A stretch of DNA of 64,000 nucleotides, taken from Bombus terrestris (Eukaryota > Arthropoda > Insecta > Hymenoptera > Apidae). The stretch covers positions 1,364,001-1,428,000 of the forward strand of contig NC_063277.1 of NCBI RefSeq assembly GCF_910591885.1. Reading direction: 5' to 3'. Under the pieces are notes generated by a model. That model was not told the origin of the DNA and searched no databases. It saw only the letters and a list, made by a program, of their open reading frames with translations. The translations under genes were made by a program, and so were the position numbers. Below, piece after piece: positions 39,101 through 51,791 of this stretch; position 1 is the first letter of the stretch; each line of letters opens with the position of its first letter.

Positions 39101-42100
39101 GTATACTTGAATGTTTGCGTATTCTTCAATTTTCGAAAATCGTTCAAAAAATGAGAAGATAGCGTTAATATATTTTTGTTTGTATTTAAATTGCATATTA
39201 AATGCAGTTGATAATTGTTGCTTAAGATAAACGACTATTAACATTTTTGTATCAGCATACAGCTAAAATATTCTTTTTAATTGTATTTAGGGAAAAATTA
39301 TCAGCAATCTTTTCTCTGGTAATGGAAGTAAATGTACTTGATTCAAAGGATGAAGCTAATTTAGCACTTTTAGCTAGACCAGAATTGGGTGTTACATTTA
39401 CCAAATTGCATTGCTGGAGATTGACTCAATATGAAAAATGTGTGTTCCTTGATGCAGACACACTTGTAAGTTTGCAAAATGATTCATTTTAACGAAGACA
39501 TGATTACTTGGATTTTAAAAGAATTTCGTGCTTTTATTTTTTATATCGCGCGTATGTTAGGTCATCAGAAATTGCGATGAATTATTTGAAAGAGAAGAAC
39601 TGTCTGCTGCTCCTGACGTTGGTTGGCCTGATTGTTTCAATTCTGGTGTATTTGTATACAGACCATCCCAACAAACTTTTGCTTCTATTACTGCATTTGC
39701 TGCTGCTAAAGGTTCATTTGATGGCGGAGATCAAGGATTATTAAATATGTACTTTAGTGATTGGGCTAAAAAAGATATTTCTAAACATTTACCGTTTATC
39801 TATAATATGTGTTCTACTGCTACATACTCTTATCTTCCTGCATTCAAGCAGTAAGAAAATCTGCTTACTCTATTATAATTTTCTTACTTCTTTACATATA
39901 CATGTATAACTTTTCATGTGAGTAATACATAAATAGAAGATAAAGTAATTGTAAATTTTGTTATTTAATAGGTTTGGAGATGATGTTAGAATAATACATT
40001 TTATTGGTATTACAAAACCATGGTTACAGTATTTTGACACCTTGACTGGTATTGTTCAACCACCTATGGATTCTTCACACTTGCAACCATTATTGCAATT
40101 ATGGTGGAACATATTTTGTGAAAAAGTGCATCCTCAATTATCACCTATTATGGTAAGTTTGACCGACCATTTTTTAAATTAATCTACTACACTGATGATT
40201 TCAATATAATTTAGAATATAATTTATAATTAACCTTTTTTATTCTTTTCTGAATCTCACTATAGCCTTAAATATTAAGAAAACAGGTAAGGTTTAGATAA
40301 TGTGCTTTTATTTTTGTTAAAATACTATATAAAATATGTAAGAATTTTTTAAATATATCTAGAAATAGAATATACAACATTTCAAAAGCACAATTATAAA
40401 CATGCTTGATAAAACATAGCTAAAACTGTATATATATTGCACATAACAAATAATGTATATAAAAGTTGCTGTATTATAATCAGAATATTTCAAAAGATCT
40501 TTGAAAGGTTTAATCTCCTAATCTTCATTAATTCTGTCATCAAAGAATTTTTATTAATAAAATTGAATGTGCATGTTATTATTTTAAATAATAATATTAG
40601 AAGTGCTAATAAAAGCTACTTGATTACAAGTTATTTACAAAAATTTATTAGAAATACATTATTATATATATGTACATACATGTGTTGCAGTGGAATTCTC
40701 TGACATGATTTGTTTTTTGTTGCATTTAAAATATATTTAACTTTTTATTTTTTTTTTAATTTTCAATATTAATATTAATAGCTGAATTGATATAGAATAT
40801 GTATAAGTTGCAAAAAAGACCGATAAAATTTTTCGTCACATTTTTATAAATGTTTAAAATATCACAGCTATTAATGTTTAATCTTCATTTTTATATATAT
40901 TTTTTTAGTAGATCAGTGTCCATTTTTTCTCTTCTATTAGTATGTTTGTAACATACATTTAATATATTTTTATCATCATATAATATTATTTAATGTCTAT
41001 TATAGTTGTAGTTAGTATCGTATTAAATTTATTCTAAAATATAAATTATTTTTAATCTATAAGTATATATTTTTTATAAACTTAATATATCTAAATACAA
41101 TAGTTCAATGTTTAAGCTTATAAAATATTCTATATGATTAATTAGTTTTTAGTATTTATTATAATATTAAGTACAAGAAAAATGGACACTGTCAAATTAG
41201 TTTTCTACTAACCAATTGAATGTGCATTTTTCTGTTTTGGCATGATGCTTGCATAGGCTACCAGCACATTGGCACCAATTTGGCACAAATTTATTCCTAT
41301 GCCTTCTGAATCCTTTTTTCCAAGAAGTCCCACTTACATGGACATGCAAAACAAAATACAGAATGACATATATTTAGAACCACCAGACTTCTCAGAATTC
41401 CAAGATCCATGGGAAAATTATTATGTACCAAATGATTCAGTTATCTATAAAGCAGAAAATAATAAAAGACAACAGTATTATTTCAAAATCAATAGTTCTT
41501 CACCTATATCTATATTAAATGAAAGTTCAAAATCTGTATGTCAGAGCCAGTCATCACCAGAATGTAACAAGGAATTCTATCATAATCAACAATGTAGTGA
41601 AAATATGTCTTCTTCACATATGCGAAATCACCATAATCAAGTACAGTCTAATCAATTCAGAAATGAAATTGAGCAACAACATTTGTTTCCTAATTCCAAT
41701 GATACATCCACTTTAAATGTAGAATCTAATCATCAGCAAACTCAAGACAATGTAGAAAAATATATTTCTGTGCATAATATGCAATATCATCATTCTAGTG
41801 AATCCCATTATCAATCTACTAACAACCAATATATTTCCCAAAGTACTTGCAATGATAGTAATAGATTAGTATCAGAAGAAATAATGCAACATCAGCATAT
41901 TGAGTATAAACATTCCTCTAATAATAGTAACAAATCATTTTCAGAAGAAATAAAACAACATCAACATAATGAAACTTATGTTGATCATCATTGTAGTTAT
42001 TGTCAAATGTTTGATAATTTAAATAATAAACAACTTGTTCAACATTATGGACAAGGAAACCAAACTTGTAAATCTTTAGATGTCAATATTAATCATGACC

Positions 42101-45100
42101 AAGCTATGCCAAATAACATAGCTTATCAGAATAATCACTCAAATAAGCAAAATACTGAACGAAATGAAAATATAAACGTTACAGACAAACGGACAAGCAC
42201 ACTAATATCTACTAGTCCTCATCCTGATTCCAAACCTTGTACAGATTTCCACAATGTAGCAACGCAATCTGATTTACACATAATGGATGATCCAAATAGT
42301 TCAAATGTAAGTAACTGTTCCCATATATTTTTCTTTATATTAAAGTTAAAAGCACTCTCTTATTATATTTTAAAATATTTGCATTATAATTTTGAATATA
42401 TTGCTTGTATATTTAGTATTTTTTGGGACATTACTTGCAGCTTTAATAAAATTGTTTAGTATAAAGTTTTTGTTATTTAATATTTTTAACAATGCTGATA
42501 AATATTTCCTGCTCTTTACATTTTTAGTTACTTCTACATTATCCCATAATTATTAATGAAAGTGATATTTGTTAAAAATTATTCAAAAGGTATAGTTTCC
42601 TAGAAATATAATATGTTATTATCATCATTGTGTTATTAATTTGCACTAGATTTGTATATTATATTGTTTTATGTTTGTGGTATATGTATTTATATCATAT
42701 TACTATCACATGTAGGCAAGGTAACTTTACAAAATAATTTATATGAATGTATATTTATATAATTCTAATCTATATTCTTATATTATTTCATTTTACTATT
42801 ACGTTACTAGTTATTAAATAAGAAGATCTCTTCTGATTTCATAGGCTGGCCTAGCTGGTGCCTTGGCTCAAATGACATTAGGTGAACCCAGAAGCGCTGA
42901 ACAAATTGCATTAGAAGAACATATGCGAAAACAAAGTTGGGAACAAGGTCAGATAGATTATATGGGTCGCGATAGTTTTGACAATATTTGGAAAAAAATT
43001 TGCGAAACACTTGCTCTTGCGCCTCCACGGTTACCGTCCCCTCCTAAAGTAATTAATTAAGTAATACATAATGAATTGATAAAATTGTGATTTGCACATG
43101 AACATATCTATATCATGATTTGCAGGAAACGCAAAAACCTGAAAAAGCTACAACTGACAAGACTGATGAATCTGTTAAATCCACTGAAGCTATTCAATCT
43201 ACTGAATCTGTAGATGAAGTGGATAAAGAAACTGGTATGTATTATAAAATATGTATAAAATTATTTTTTATAAATATTTCGTGATTATAAAAATTATTCA
43301 ACTGCAGGTGATATAAAAATGAAACAAAAGTCTTAAGTTAGAAATAATATTTTTTATTATACGATAATTACGATTACATATCGAACCTGAAAGAATCTGA
43401 AATTTAATTTTACAATTAAGAATCTTTAATAATAATGGAAACTGTATACGAAATAGAAAATTAAAGTGCTCATAATGCAAAGCTATTAACTGTTTTTATA
43501 AAAATGCTTTGCGATTTTATTTGCCTCCCACCCTTTTTTAATACAGCATGTGGCATTCAAACTCATATTTGGAAGTAAAGACTTGAATTCTATAGGAATA
43601 TAATTTAAACAAAATATCAAATTGTATTATTCAATAATATACTAGAGAATTTTTATATAATTTAAATAAGTGAAAAAATATATGTTTTTTATACAGTTTA
43701 TCAAGTTTAAGTGTTTGAAACAGGAACAGAGGACAGCAACTAACAGATCCTGGCGCCATAGCATTGCTACGTCTTGTAATGTCGTTTTGCTTTAATGGGG
43801 TAAATATTTTGAGAACTCGCATCATCGATTCGCGATTTTTAAGTAAATTAAAAAAGTTTGTGGTACACAACTAAACCGATACACAGTATATGTTAAAACT
43901 TGCCTTATTAAAAATTATTTTACAATAATACTGTAATATTACATGTATAATAATACATGCTGTAATAAATTGTATCATATCATTAAGATATTAATATTAC
44001 ATATCACTTTGATTTCTATAATTTATAAATCAAAGAAATATAAAATACATTAATATTAATTCTCTTTTATCAATATATCTGCATTGATGGATTATTTTAA
44101 ATTCTTTAGAGTAGTTTATAAAAAACGCTATTGTATTTATGTAACTTACTTATATGTACTTAAAACCAAAAGCACTTCGAGCATTTCATGCTTAATACAA
44201 ATTTAATACTGCACTAAAAAACGAAATACTAATTACCATATGCATGATATTTTTACATCATCTTCTTTTTTAACACTACATTTCTGATGCTTGTGTAATG
44301 TAAAAATACTAATTCTATACTCCATGTGCTTTAAATTAATCTGAAATATTCGCATTCCACATATATATATATTACTAAATAACATTTCATAAGAGCACTT
44401 TTGCAATAACAGTTTCAATCGCAATCATTATATCCTTTATATTAGAATTAGAATTTTATCTAAGTATATTTTACATATGTATTTACATAAAGTATTGTTT
44501 GTATATATTTTTAATATATATTACTTATTATTTTTATGTTCATATAGAAATTATTCAAACTTATTTTTTAAAATAATAAAATTTAGATATAAGAATTATT
44601 AAATAAGAAATGTATTCAATTACATTTCTGTAACCTATTATATATATATATAATAGAAAGATAATAGAAAAAATATTTATTTATATGAGTATGTAATAAG
44701 ATTATTTTCTCTTATTTAGCTCAGGCAACTACCTTTAATACGGAAGAACAATCTGTAGTTAATGATGTTCCTATAACAAATGTACCTAAATTATCGGGAG
44801 ATCAAGAGAGTGAAGATAATATTTCCCAAAAATTTTCAACAAAATCAGGAAGTGCAATACCTGATATATTTATGGATTCTTCTACAAATTTTTCAATGCA
44901 AACATCTCATAAAAAAGTTGCAGAACTCAATACAACTTCAAGTACAAGTTCATTATTAAAAGAAGTTCCACAACAGACAACTGTATCTATAGAACCATCT
45001 AACTTAGTTCAATCTTCTTCAATTGAAGAACAAAAAGTAATTACCTCACAAAAAGATATTAAAAGCGAGTTAGAAAATGTAAAAATTCTTGAAATTACAG

Positions 45101-46152
45101 TAGATACCCAAGAAATAAAACAACCAGACCTTAGAGATGAAAAACATGCAAAAGAATTCCTAACTGCCTCTGAAATTCTAACAGTTAGCCCTGTTCCTAT
45201 CCAAGTTGCAGAATCTGTATTACAAGTGGAACCAAAAGAATCTATGTCAGATTCTCAGATAATGCCGCAAGAAATTCTTTCCTCTACAATTACACCTGTT
45301 CATTTAACGGAAACAGAAGATAAGATACATATAAATGGTTTGACATCTTCAATTAATTTTACACAAAATAAAGAAAAATTAAATTTGGATAATTCCACAA
45401 CTGTAATGAGTATCGATACTGCCAATAAATTAAGCCAATTAGAAGAAATTCCACAGAGCTTATTGTCAGTAGAGCAAGTTGAAACTCAACTTACTGAAAC
45501 ACCTATATTATCTTCAGAAAATTTAAGTATACCAGAGAAATCAGTGCAGGAAGAAACAATAGAATTAGAACAACAAAGTAAAGAAGGTGAACCTGACAGG
45601 GGTGAATCTAAGGGGAATATAAAAGAAATAATAGAATCAACTGAAACTCCATCAGAGCATGAAGTAACTGAATCAGCACCATCAGACAAAACTCCAGTTA
45701 GGCCATTAAGAACAAAAGAATTAAATGCACCTTCAACAAGTATTCAAAAAACTGCACAGCCAGATCCAACAGATCAAGAGAAAATAGTGAAAAAGATTGG
45801 AAGAAAATCTACAGAAAAGTCAGTGTCAGAAGTGGAACCTATGGAAGCAACTGATGGTGATGGCGAAAAGAAAGTAACCAAAAAAGTAGTAAAAAAGATT
45901 ACAAAGAAAACAAAAACAAAATCAGAAGAAGGACTGGATGATATTGCAGTAGACAGTAGTTCTTCAAGTAAACAAAAAAAGGCTGTAAAAGTTGTTAAAA
46001 AAGGTATAAAATCGTCACAAACACCTGTTACTGATATCACTGTTCCTGAGACAGCTTCATCTAGTACTTCTGATGCACCAGTTCCACCTAAAAGAAAAAC
46101 AAAACCCACAGCTTCAAAACCAGCTATTAAAAAATCCGATGTAGAGCAGTAA
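33120..46152 (+). CDS. GYG1: Glycogenin, self-glucosylating primer of glycogen synthesis
   Basis: Coding exons: 33120-33126 (two codons plus one base), 38936-39071, 39291-39465, 39561-39850, 39972-40152, 41257-42306 (possible cassette), 42845-43048, 43126-43234, then either 43308-43336 (short end) or 44720-46152 (long end). All joins keep frame, giving 376 aa (short, no cassette) to 1,194 aa (everything). Glycogenin glucosylates its own tyrosine to prime glycogen synthase. It is a GT8 fold: YAWVTLATNDAYSLGALVLA at the N-terminus, the Mn/UDP motif DAD at residues 102-104, and the acceptor tyrosine expected at residue 195 in TYSYLPAFK. The segment DSFDNIWKKI (exon 42845-43048) matches the glycogen-synthase-binding motif. 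The cassette and long tail are low-complexity and lie outside the catalytic domain. Exon 1 is tiny and separated by 5.8 kb, but its phase and residues fit exactly. Confidence 0.93.
33127..38935. other. Glycogenin first intron
   Basis: A 5.8-kb intron with no convincing ORF. Slightly GC-richer patches lie at about 34630-34830 (with clustered TCTAGA sites) and 35690-36110 (with a TATAAATATA-like box near 35850), which might be enhancers or an alternative promoter. A dense AT palindromic stretch is near 37190-37245. No transposon ends were recognised. Confidence 0.45.
41257..42306 (+). CDS. Glycogenin 1,050-nt candidate cassette exon (His/Gln/Asn/Ser-rich)
   Basis: Flanked by a good acceptor (TAG before 41257) and donor (GTAAGT after 42306), exactly 350 codons, entering and leaving in phase 0. 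It can therefore be included or skipped without breaking the frame. The encoded segment begins with a Pro/aromatic-rich stretch (PPDFSEFQDPWENYYVP) and then becomes rich in His, Gln, Asn and Ser. An internally repeated motif SEEIxQHQH appears twice. It sits between the catalytic domain and the AGLAGALAQMTLGEPRS segment. No known domain is seen; it is probably disordered. Inclusion in mRNA is inferred. Confidence 0.75.
43308..43336 (+). other. Alternative short terminal coding exon of glycogenin
   Basis: After an acceptor at 43306-43307 this exon supplies the second half of a Gly codon, eight further residues (DIKMKQKS) and a TAA stop. It is an alternative to splicing onward to 44720. A stop and an AT-rich tail follow, as for a short-form 3' end. 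The evidence is reading-frame and splice consensus only. Confidence 0.55.
43337..44719. other. Glycogenin short-form 3' UTR / long-form intron
   Basis: Mostly AT-rich. A GC-richer patch near 43700-43870 contains a minus-strand frame with no recognisable domain. Nothing else is seen. Confidence 0.4.
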
Positions 46153-46420
46153 TTATATCAAAAAGCAGACAATAATTATTTACATATTCTATAAGAAAGT
46201 TTAAAAACTGAAAACTATGAAAAGAATGAAAGGTGATACTCGCTAGTCCTTTCTAATTTTTTATATTTTTAATATATCTCAAACTGTATCACTCATAGCT
46301 TTGCTACTTTTTTAAATATTTTGGAATTTTGTTAGATAACATTATATTCCAACATGTTTTTTGCTTCATAATTTATGTAATCTGATTACATGTCTCTTTT
46401 TTAATGATGTGTCAATAGTA

Positions 46421-46426
46421 AATAAA
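46421..46426 (+). promoter_or_regulatory. Candidate poly(A) signal of long glycogenin form
   Basis: AATAAA 269 nt downstream of the long-form stop codon. Confidence 0.45.
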
Positions 46427-47319
46427 ACTTTTTTAAATTATACTCCTATCTATTTGTTTATATATGTTGGAATGAAATTAATATCATTTAAAGTATAATC
46501 TTCTGTAATTATTAATAACATCTATTATTTTAATATGTATCTTAACTAATTTTTTACTCAATTATTAGCTTCAATTTACTTAGTAACATATATATGAGTA
46601 GCTGTGATTGATTATCTTTAAAATACATATTATTTTAACAAAGATGTAAAAGGATATCTTTACATTTTATAGAACTATTGGTCAAGAAATGTTGCAAAAA
46701 ATAATTACATATTTATACATTTTATATATATTAATTTGTATCTTTGTATACTTATATACAGAAACATATATAATATGCAATCGTACTATCATTATATACA
46801 TTTTTAATTTAAAAAAATGTCAGACATTGTGTTTGAATACATTCATTAAGATCAAAAGATACATAAGTCTTAATTATTACCCATTTACAGATAATCCATT
46901 TCAATTTGTAAACAAAATTTAGTAATTTTACAATTAAATTTGTGTACCTACATATATGTTTCCTTATATTAATTAAATTATCCTGTACTGTATTTATTTA
47001 ATATTTATGATAAATAAATAATTACCCATACTATTGAAATTACATACTGTTTTCACTTAATATCTAATAAATAAAGATGCTAGAAAAGGAAGAGTATTTT
47101 ATTCAATATTAGTTATAATTATTGATTTCGTTTTTTATATAAAATATTTTCAGGAAACATTATGTGGAAATTGTATTGATTAATTTAACTCATGTATAAT
47201 TAACGGTATTAATGGATAATGTAAATAAAATAAGTCATACACAATAGTAAGTTATAATGAGATACATTAATATTTTCTACACATATGTATAATATCTATT
47301 AAGGTATAAGTTGATGGTT

Positions 47320-47391
47320 AGGGGATACCCCTACTGTCAGATAACCCGCACAGCAGGCGCAAGCTTGCGCCGCAAGTAGATGCGAATCTAC
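47320..47391. repeat. Cluster of three short hairpins upstream of LCMT1
   Basis: In 72 nt: AGGGG/CCCCT with a 3-nt loop (47320-47332); a perfect 16-bp palindrome GGCGCAAGCTTGCGCC (47356-47371); and GTAGAT/ATCTAC with a 4-nt loop (47376-47391). They lie 130-200 nt before the LCMT1 start, in the probable promoter or 5' leader. A tRNA fold was tested by eye and does not fit. Confidence 0.65.
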
Positions 47392-47522
47392 GGCAATCTC
47401 TACACAGTCTTAAGCAGTATGGTCGCTTGTACAGTTTTCTATGAGTGACAAGTAACGGTTTCTACATAAAGAAAACGTCGAATAATGATTTATCATAACT
47501 GAAGTGAACCAAAATTGGTGTA

Positions 47523-49229
47523 ATGATCAAAGATATGGCTGATGATGAGGCCATACAGGCCACTAATGACGATGCAAGTGAGTGTAAAAGATATGCGGTT
47601 CAACTTGGTTACTGGTCCGATCCATTTATTAACTTTTTCGTAAAACAACCTGGTCGGAAAGCTCCGGAAATCAATCGTGGTTATTACGCAAGAGTAAAGG
47701 GGATTGAAGTGTTCGTTGACAAATTCCTTAAGGTATTTAATTCTGCTTTCTTTAAATTTCACTATTGCAATTTCAAAATTTGCATAACCTAGAACATGAT
47801 AGAAACAATCCGGGATACAGCTGATTTGAGTAGCAAAGGACATACAATGCCGGAAACCTTGACCTGGCCGAGGCCCTGTCCTAATTTCCAAAGTTCTCTT
47901 TTTATCATGAAACAGTAAAATAGGTTAATCTAGTGCAGACAACGCATCTTTTTCTATAAAAATAACGAACAATTGAAAATTATGATTGTAATTATTAAAC
48001 GATCTTCCGTCTCTTTTTAGTTAACGAAAGAAATACTTTTATTTTTCTTCTTTAACTACTATAATTAATTAGAATCGTAGGCAATCTATGTATATGCAGC
48101 TATGTACACAATCGTTACAATCATTTATTAACTTTCATAATCATTAATATACGCGGAATAAAGAATGTGAATGATAGGATGAATATTTTAGTTTCATTAT
48201 TTATATATATAATAATATATATCTCAATTTAATATTATAAAATAAACATAAATAATTAATATAAATGTATACACCTAAATAAGTTTACCTATAACACACA
48301 GATAACATTAATTTATGACAAATGTAGCTATCTGGTGAAAAGGGGCAAGTTATAAACTTGGGTGCTGGATTTGATACTCTCTATTGGAGACTTAAAGAAG
48401 CAGGGAAGTGTCCAGCAAATTTTATCGAACTTGATTTTCCTAACATTACTGCTCGAAAATGTTATCACATCAAAAAACATAAACAATTAATAGATATGTT
48501 AAATACAGAAGGTAGAGTATATTTAGTTTTGCAATTTTTGCCTTTATATATAGATTCTCTTTAGTTAGAATTTACTTTGCAGATGGAGAAATTAGGTTTT
48601 CAACAACAGATCTACATGCTGCCAATTATCACTTGGTGGGAATAGATCTGCGACACATATCTGAACTTGTTAATAAGTTAACACAAGCAGAAGTTAATTT
48701 TAATCTTCCAACCATGTTCCTTGCAGAATGTGTCTTAGTATATATAGACACAAGTGCAGTTTCTGCATTATTAAAATGGCTTGCTGGAAAATTTCCAAAT
48801 AGTATTTTTGTTAATTATGAGCAAGTGAACATGAAGGATAAATTTGGTCAAGTTATGTTGTCCAATCTACGTAGTCGTGGATGTTTGTTGGCAGGTGTAG
48901 AAGATTGTGAATCTTTGGAAACTCAACAAAGACGGTACTGTAATTTTGTTGTATTTCCTTTGTGTATTACCTTAAAAGTAATAACCATTTTATCAAAAAT
49001 ACAACTTAAAAATGTACATTTCAGCTTTACAATAAACAGTTGGGAAGGCTCTAATGCATGGACAATGGTAGAGGTCTATGATTCACTGCCTCTAGATGAC
49101 CGTAGTCGGATCGAACATATAGAAATGTTGGATGAGCGAGAACTTTTAGTTCAGTTATTGCAGCATTATTGTATCTCAGTTGCTTGGAATGGACAAATAT
49201 TTAAAAACTTGTCTATAGCACAGGGTTAG
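47523..49229 (+). CDS. LCMT1: Leucine carboxyl methyltransferase 1 (PP2A methyltransferase)
   Basis: Four coding exons: 47523-47732, 48328-48511, 48583-48934 and 49025-49229, giving 316 aa (human about 334). LCMT1 uses S-adenosylmethionine to methyl-esterify the C-terminal leucine of the PP2A catalytic subunit, promoting holoenzyme assembly. Matching blocks: QATNDDAS near the N-terminus, KAPEINRGYYARV, the SAM-binding glycine loop NLGAGFDTLYWRL (about residues 80-92), the AECVLVYI strand, NYEQVNMKDKFGQVMLSNL and the C-terminal LVQLLQHYC. The ATG at 47535 (MADDE) is an equally good start that would shorten the protein by four residues. It is convergent with ACADVL downstream. Intron 1 (47733-48327) holds nothing recognisable. 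Confidence 0.95.
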
Positions 49230-51791
49230 CTTTTCTAACTCTTCTAAGTTACTCCAGGTAGTGATACTGTGTCATTAAAAATCTATAAGCTTGTAAGTAC
49301 ATATGTGGTAACTAATGATACAAAATCATTGATTTTTAAGTTAATAAGTTTTGGTCTTAAATTTTTAATATAGATTAATACATAGTTTGATTTATAATAG
49401 TGTATTTCTTTTTATTATGTGTAGATATCTCTTTCATATATATTTGAAGTATTATAAAAAGCAATTTATATAAAGCTATACAAAACTGATGATTTATTCA
49501 AATAATTAATTTTATTATGTCAAATTTAAAACAAATATATTCTACTTCTATTGCGATTTGTGTGCTATAAATATCGTGAAAATAATATTAAAGTGGTATT
49601 AATGAAAGATTAAAACCCTTTCATATCTTTTTGAGCAGCTAAATATAAGATAGCATAAAAAATATAAAACTAATTTTCAGTCATGTGATGTTTATTTTAT
49701 TGCTATGAATTCCATGTATTTCCTGTAAAATTAGTATTTTAATTAGAGATAATCTCAATCATTAACAAACTTTATTTCCCTATCATTTACTACTTTGTAC
49801 TTGGAAGTTCTTATAATTATATTTATAAGTTTCATATTAAAAAGAATCATAATTACAGATAGTATTTTAAATTATTAATTAGTTCACTACATATGCAGTT
49901 TCTTATGAAGGTAATTTATGTAGAGTAACAACATGCAACGAAAGAAGGATTTTACTTAAACATAAAATAATAGAACAGCACATGTTTTGGAAAGTAATTT
50001 TTGAGTATATTGTTTTACAGGTGCCCTAATTTAAATGATAATTTACATGTACAGAAAGAATTAATTAAAATACAATTGCTATTCACATTTATAAAATATT
50101 ATCACTTAGGATATTAAGATATAACACATTTCTGTGTATTGAAAAATATATACAGAAAATTGTATTTGCATTGTTATTATTTTCATAGAAACATGATAGG
50201 TAGATGGATCATAAAGTCGTAAAAAAATTTCTCAGGAAACAAATTATCAATACATTAATTAGATAATATTTGAGTCAGTTTTATTCCAATGAATTCAAGT
50301 TGACTCATTACATTGTCAATAACTTAATAAAATACAAACAATATTATTTTCTTATAAAGGAATATCAGGGTTGTGATATAAAAAGTAAAAGTAATGTGGA
50401 AAAGTGGAGAATTTATCAGATGATAATGGTATTAAAAAATTATTATATTGATCATAAAATCATTCTTCGTTTATACATTTTAATATATTGATTCTTATTT
50501 GACTTTATTAGTGCTTCTTTTTATTTGTGATAGTATATTTACTAATATTCTTATAAAGGCTTATTAGACCATAAGGTATAGTACATAGGGGAAACACACA
50601 AATACATATATTAACAGATTGTGAGTTTGTGTTATAGAATTCATATGTTTTTAAAGATAAGATTGCATACCTGGAGTAATACAAACACTAAGAAATAATC
50701 TAATATTCTATTTTTCTGAAAAGTTATGAATCACAGTTGTATCTGTCAGTAATGATAAATTCTTTCCAATTTCATGTTCTAAACATTCAATAATAAAATC
50801 ATACCTCATCATAATAGTTTCATACCACTTTATTTACGTTTGAATGGTATTTATTATACATGTTAAATATTTTAAATAGCTTAAAGTTTGAGACTCAAAT
50901 TGGTTTATCACTAATTATCATGAATTGGAGAAAAACACTGCCAATGTATAGTTGAAATGCAATGTATTTATTATCAAATTCTAAACAGTTGTAAACTTTT
51001 AGATGCTGAAAGAACAAGTATTAAATATTATTTCATTACTGATTTTTATACAATCAGAAACGTTGTATATATGTGTAATTAATGATAGTTTCCGTTTTGT
51101 AAATTCTAAAGAAAAAATTGATAATTTGAATCTCAAACTTAAGTGTAATACTTCTTATAGTACGAAATACACAAATTTTGTTTTTGCATGTACTTCACTT
51201 AATGATTAATGTTATTAATGTCTTATATGGATGCTGTAAAAGTTAAATCGTACAATGGCTATATTCTCTATGTGCTTCCATATTATAGACAGATAAAAAA
51301 ATGATCAGAAAGTATATTCTTACCTTTGTGTAATGTTGTGATATTGTTAAATTGCGCATTTATATTACGATTAAAAGAAGATAATCAAGAGTTAATATTA
51401 ATTATAAATTAAAATACTATGGTACTTTTTTTCTTATATTTAATATCACATTTAATGAAAACGTAAATGGGAGGAATGTTGTCAAACATTTTTAAATGTA
51501 TGATACAGAAAAATTCTACTTGTATTTAATTTATTATAAAAAAAACCTACACACACAAACTTACTGTACATTACTCTATTTCTTAAGCATTCAATTCACT
51601 ATTTTGTGAGATTTAATGAAAAATAAATAGCATCTACTTTCATGTGTATATTCTTTATAACAGTTTATTTACAATATCTCTTTTGTGTAAAAATATCAAA
51701 ATAATTTCAGTACTGTTACAGATTCAATATTTCTAATATTATATAAGCTGTTAATTATTGTATATTAATTATTCAATGTCTGAACGTATCA
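49230..51791. other. Convergent 3' region between LCMT1 and ACADVL
   Basis: 2.6 kb of AT-rich DNA between two facing stop codons, likely mostly 3' UTR. Open frames such as 50270-50491 and 51003-51209 have no recognisable domain and poor coding character; none is called. Confidence 0.55.
51664..51669 (-). promoter_or_regulatory. Candidate poly(A) signal of ACADVL
   Basis: AATAAA on the minus strand, about 120 nt past the ACADVL stop codon. Confidence 0.45.

Larger units (their letters stand above)
46153..47522. other. Intergenic: glycogenin 3' UTR and LCMT1 promoter
   Basis: AT-rich glycogenin tail, then from about 47310 a GC-richer segment with three consecutive hairpins leading into the LCMT1 leader. 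A 77-codon frame at 46689-46922 is low-complexity AT translation and is not called. Confidence 0.5.

Noticed and set aside
41519..41716. Second frame inside the glycogenin cassette exon
   Set aside because: Out of frame with the 350-codon cassette and without recognisable content; a shadow.
45774..46109. Minus-strand 111-codon frame rich in Phe/Ser opposite the glycogenin tail
   Set aside because: It is the complement of the Lys/Glu-rich long tail, a common artefact of low-complexity coding DNA.
47320..47391. Possible tRNA before LCMT1
   Set aside because: Three stems are present but the T-loop (GCGA or TGCGAA) is not canonical, no acceptor stem closes the fold, and A/B boxes are missing.
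47753..47891. GC-richer frame in LCMT1 intron 1 (minus strand, 132 codons)
   Set aside because: No known domain, overlaps LCMT1 exon 1 in antisense, and its second half is simply the complement of that exon.
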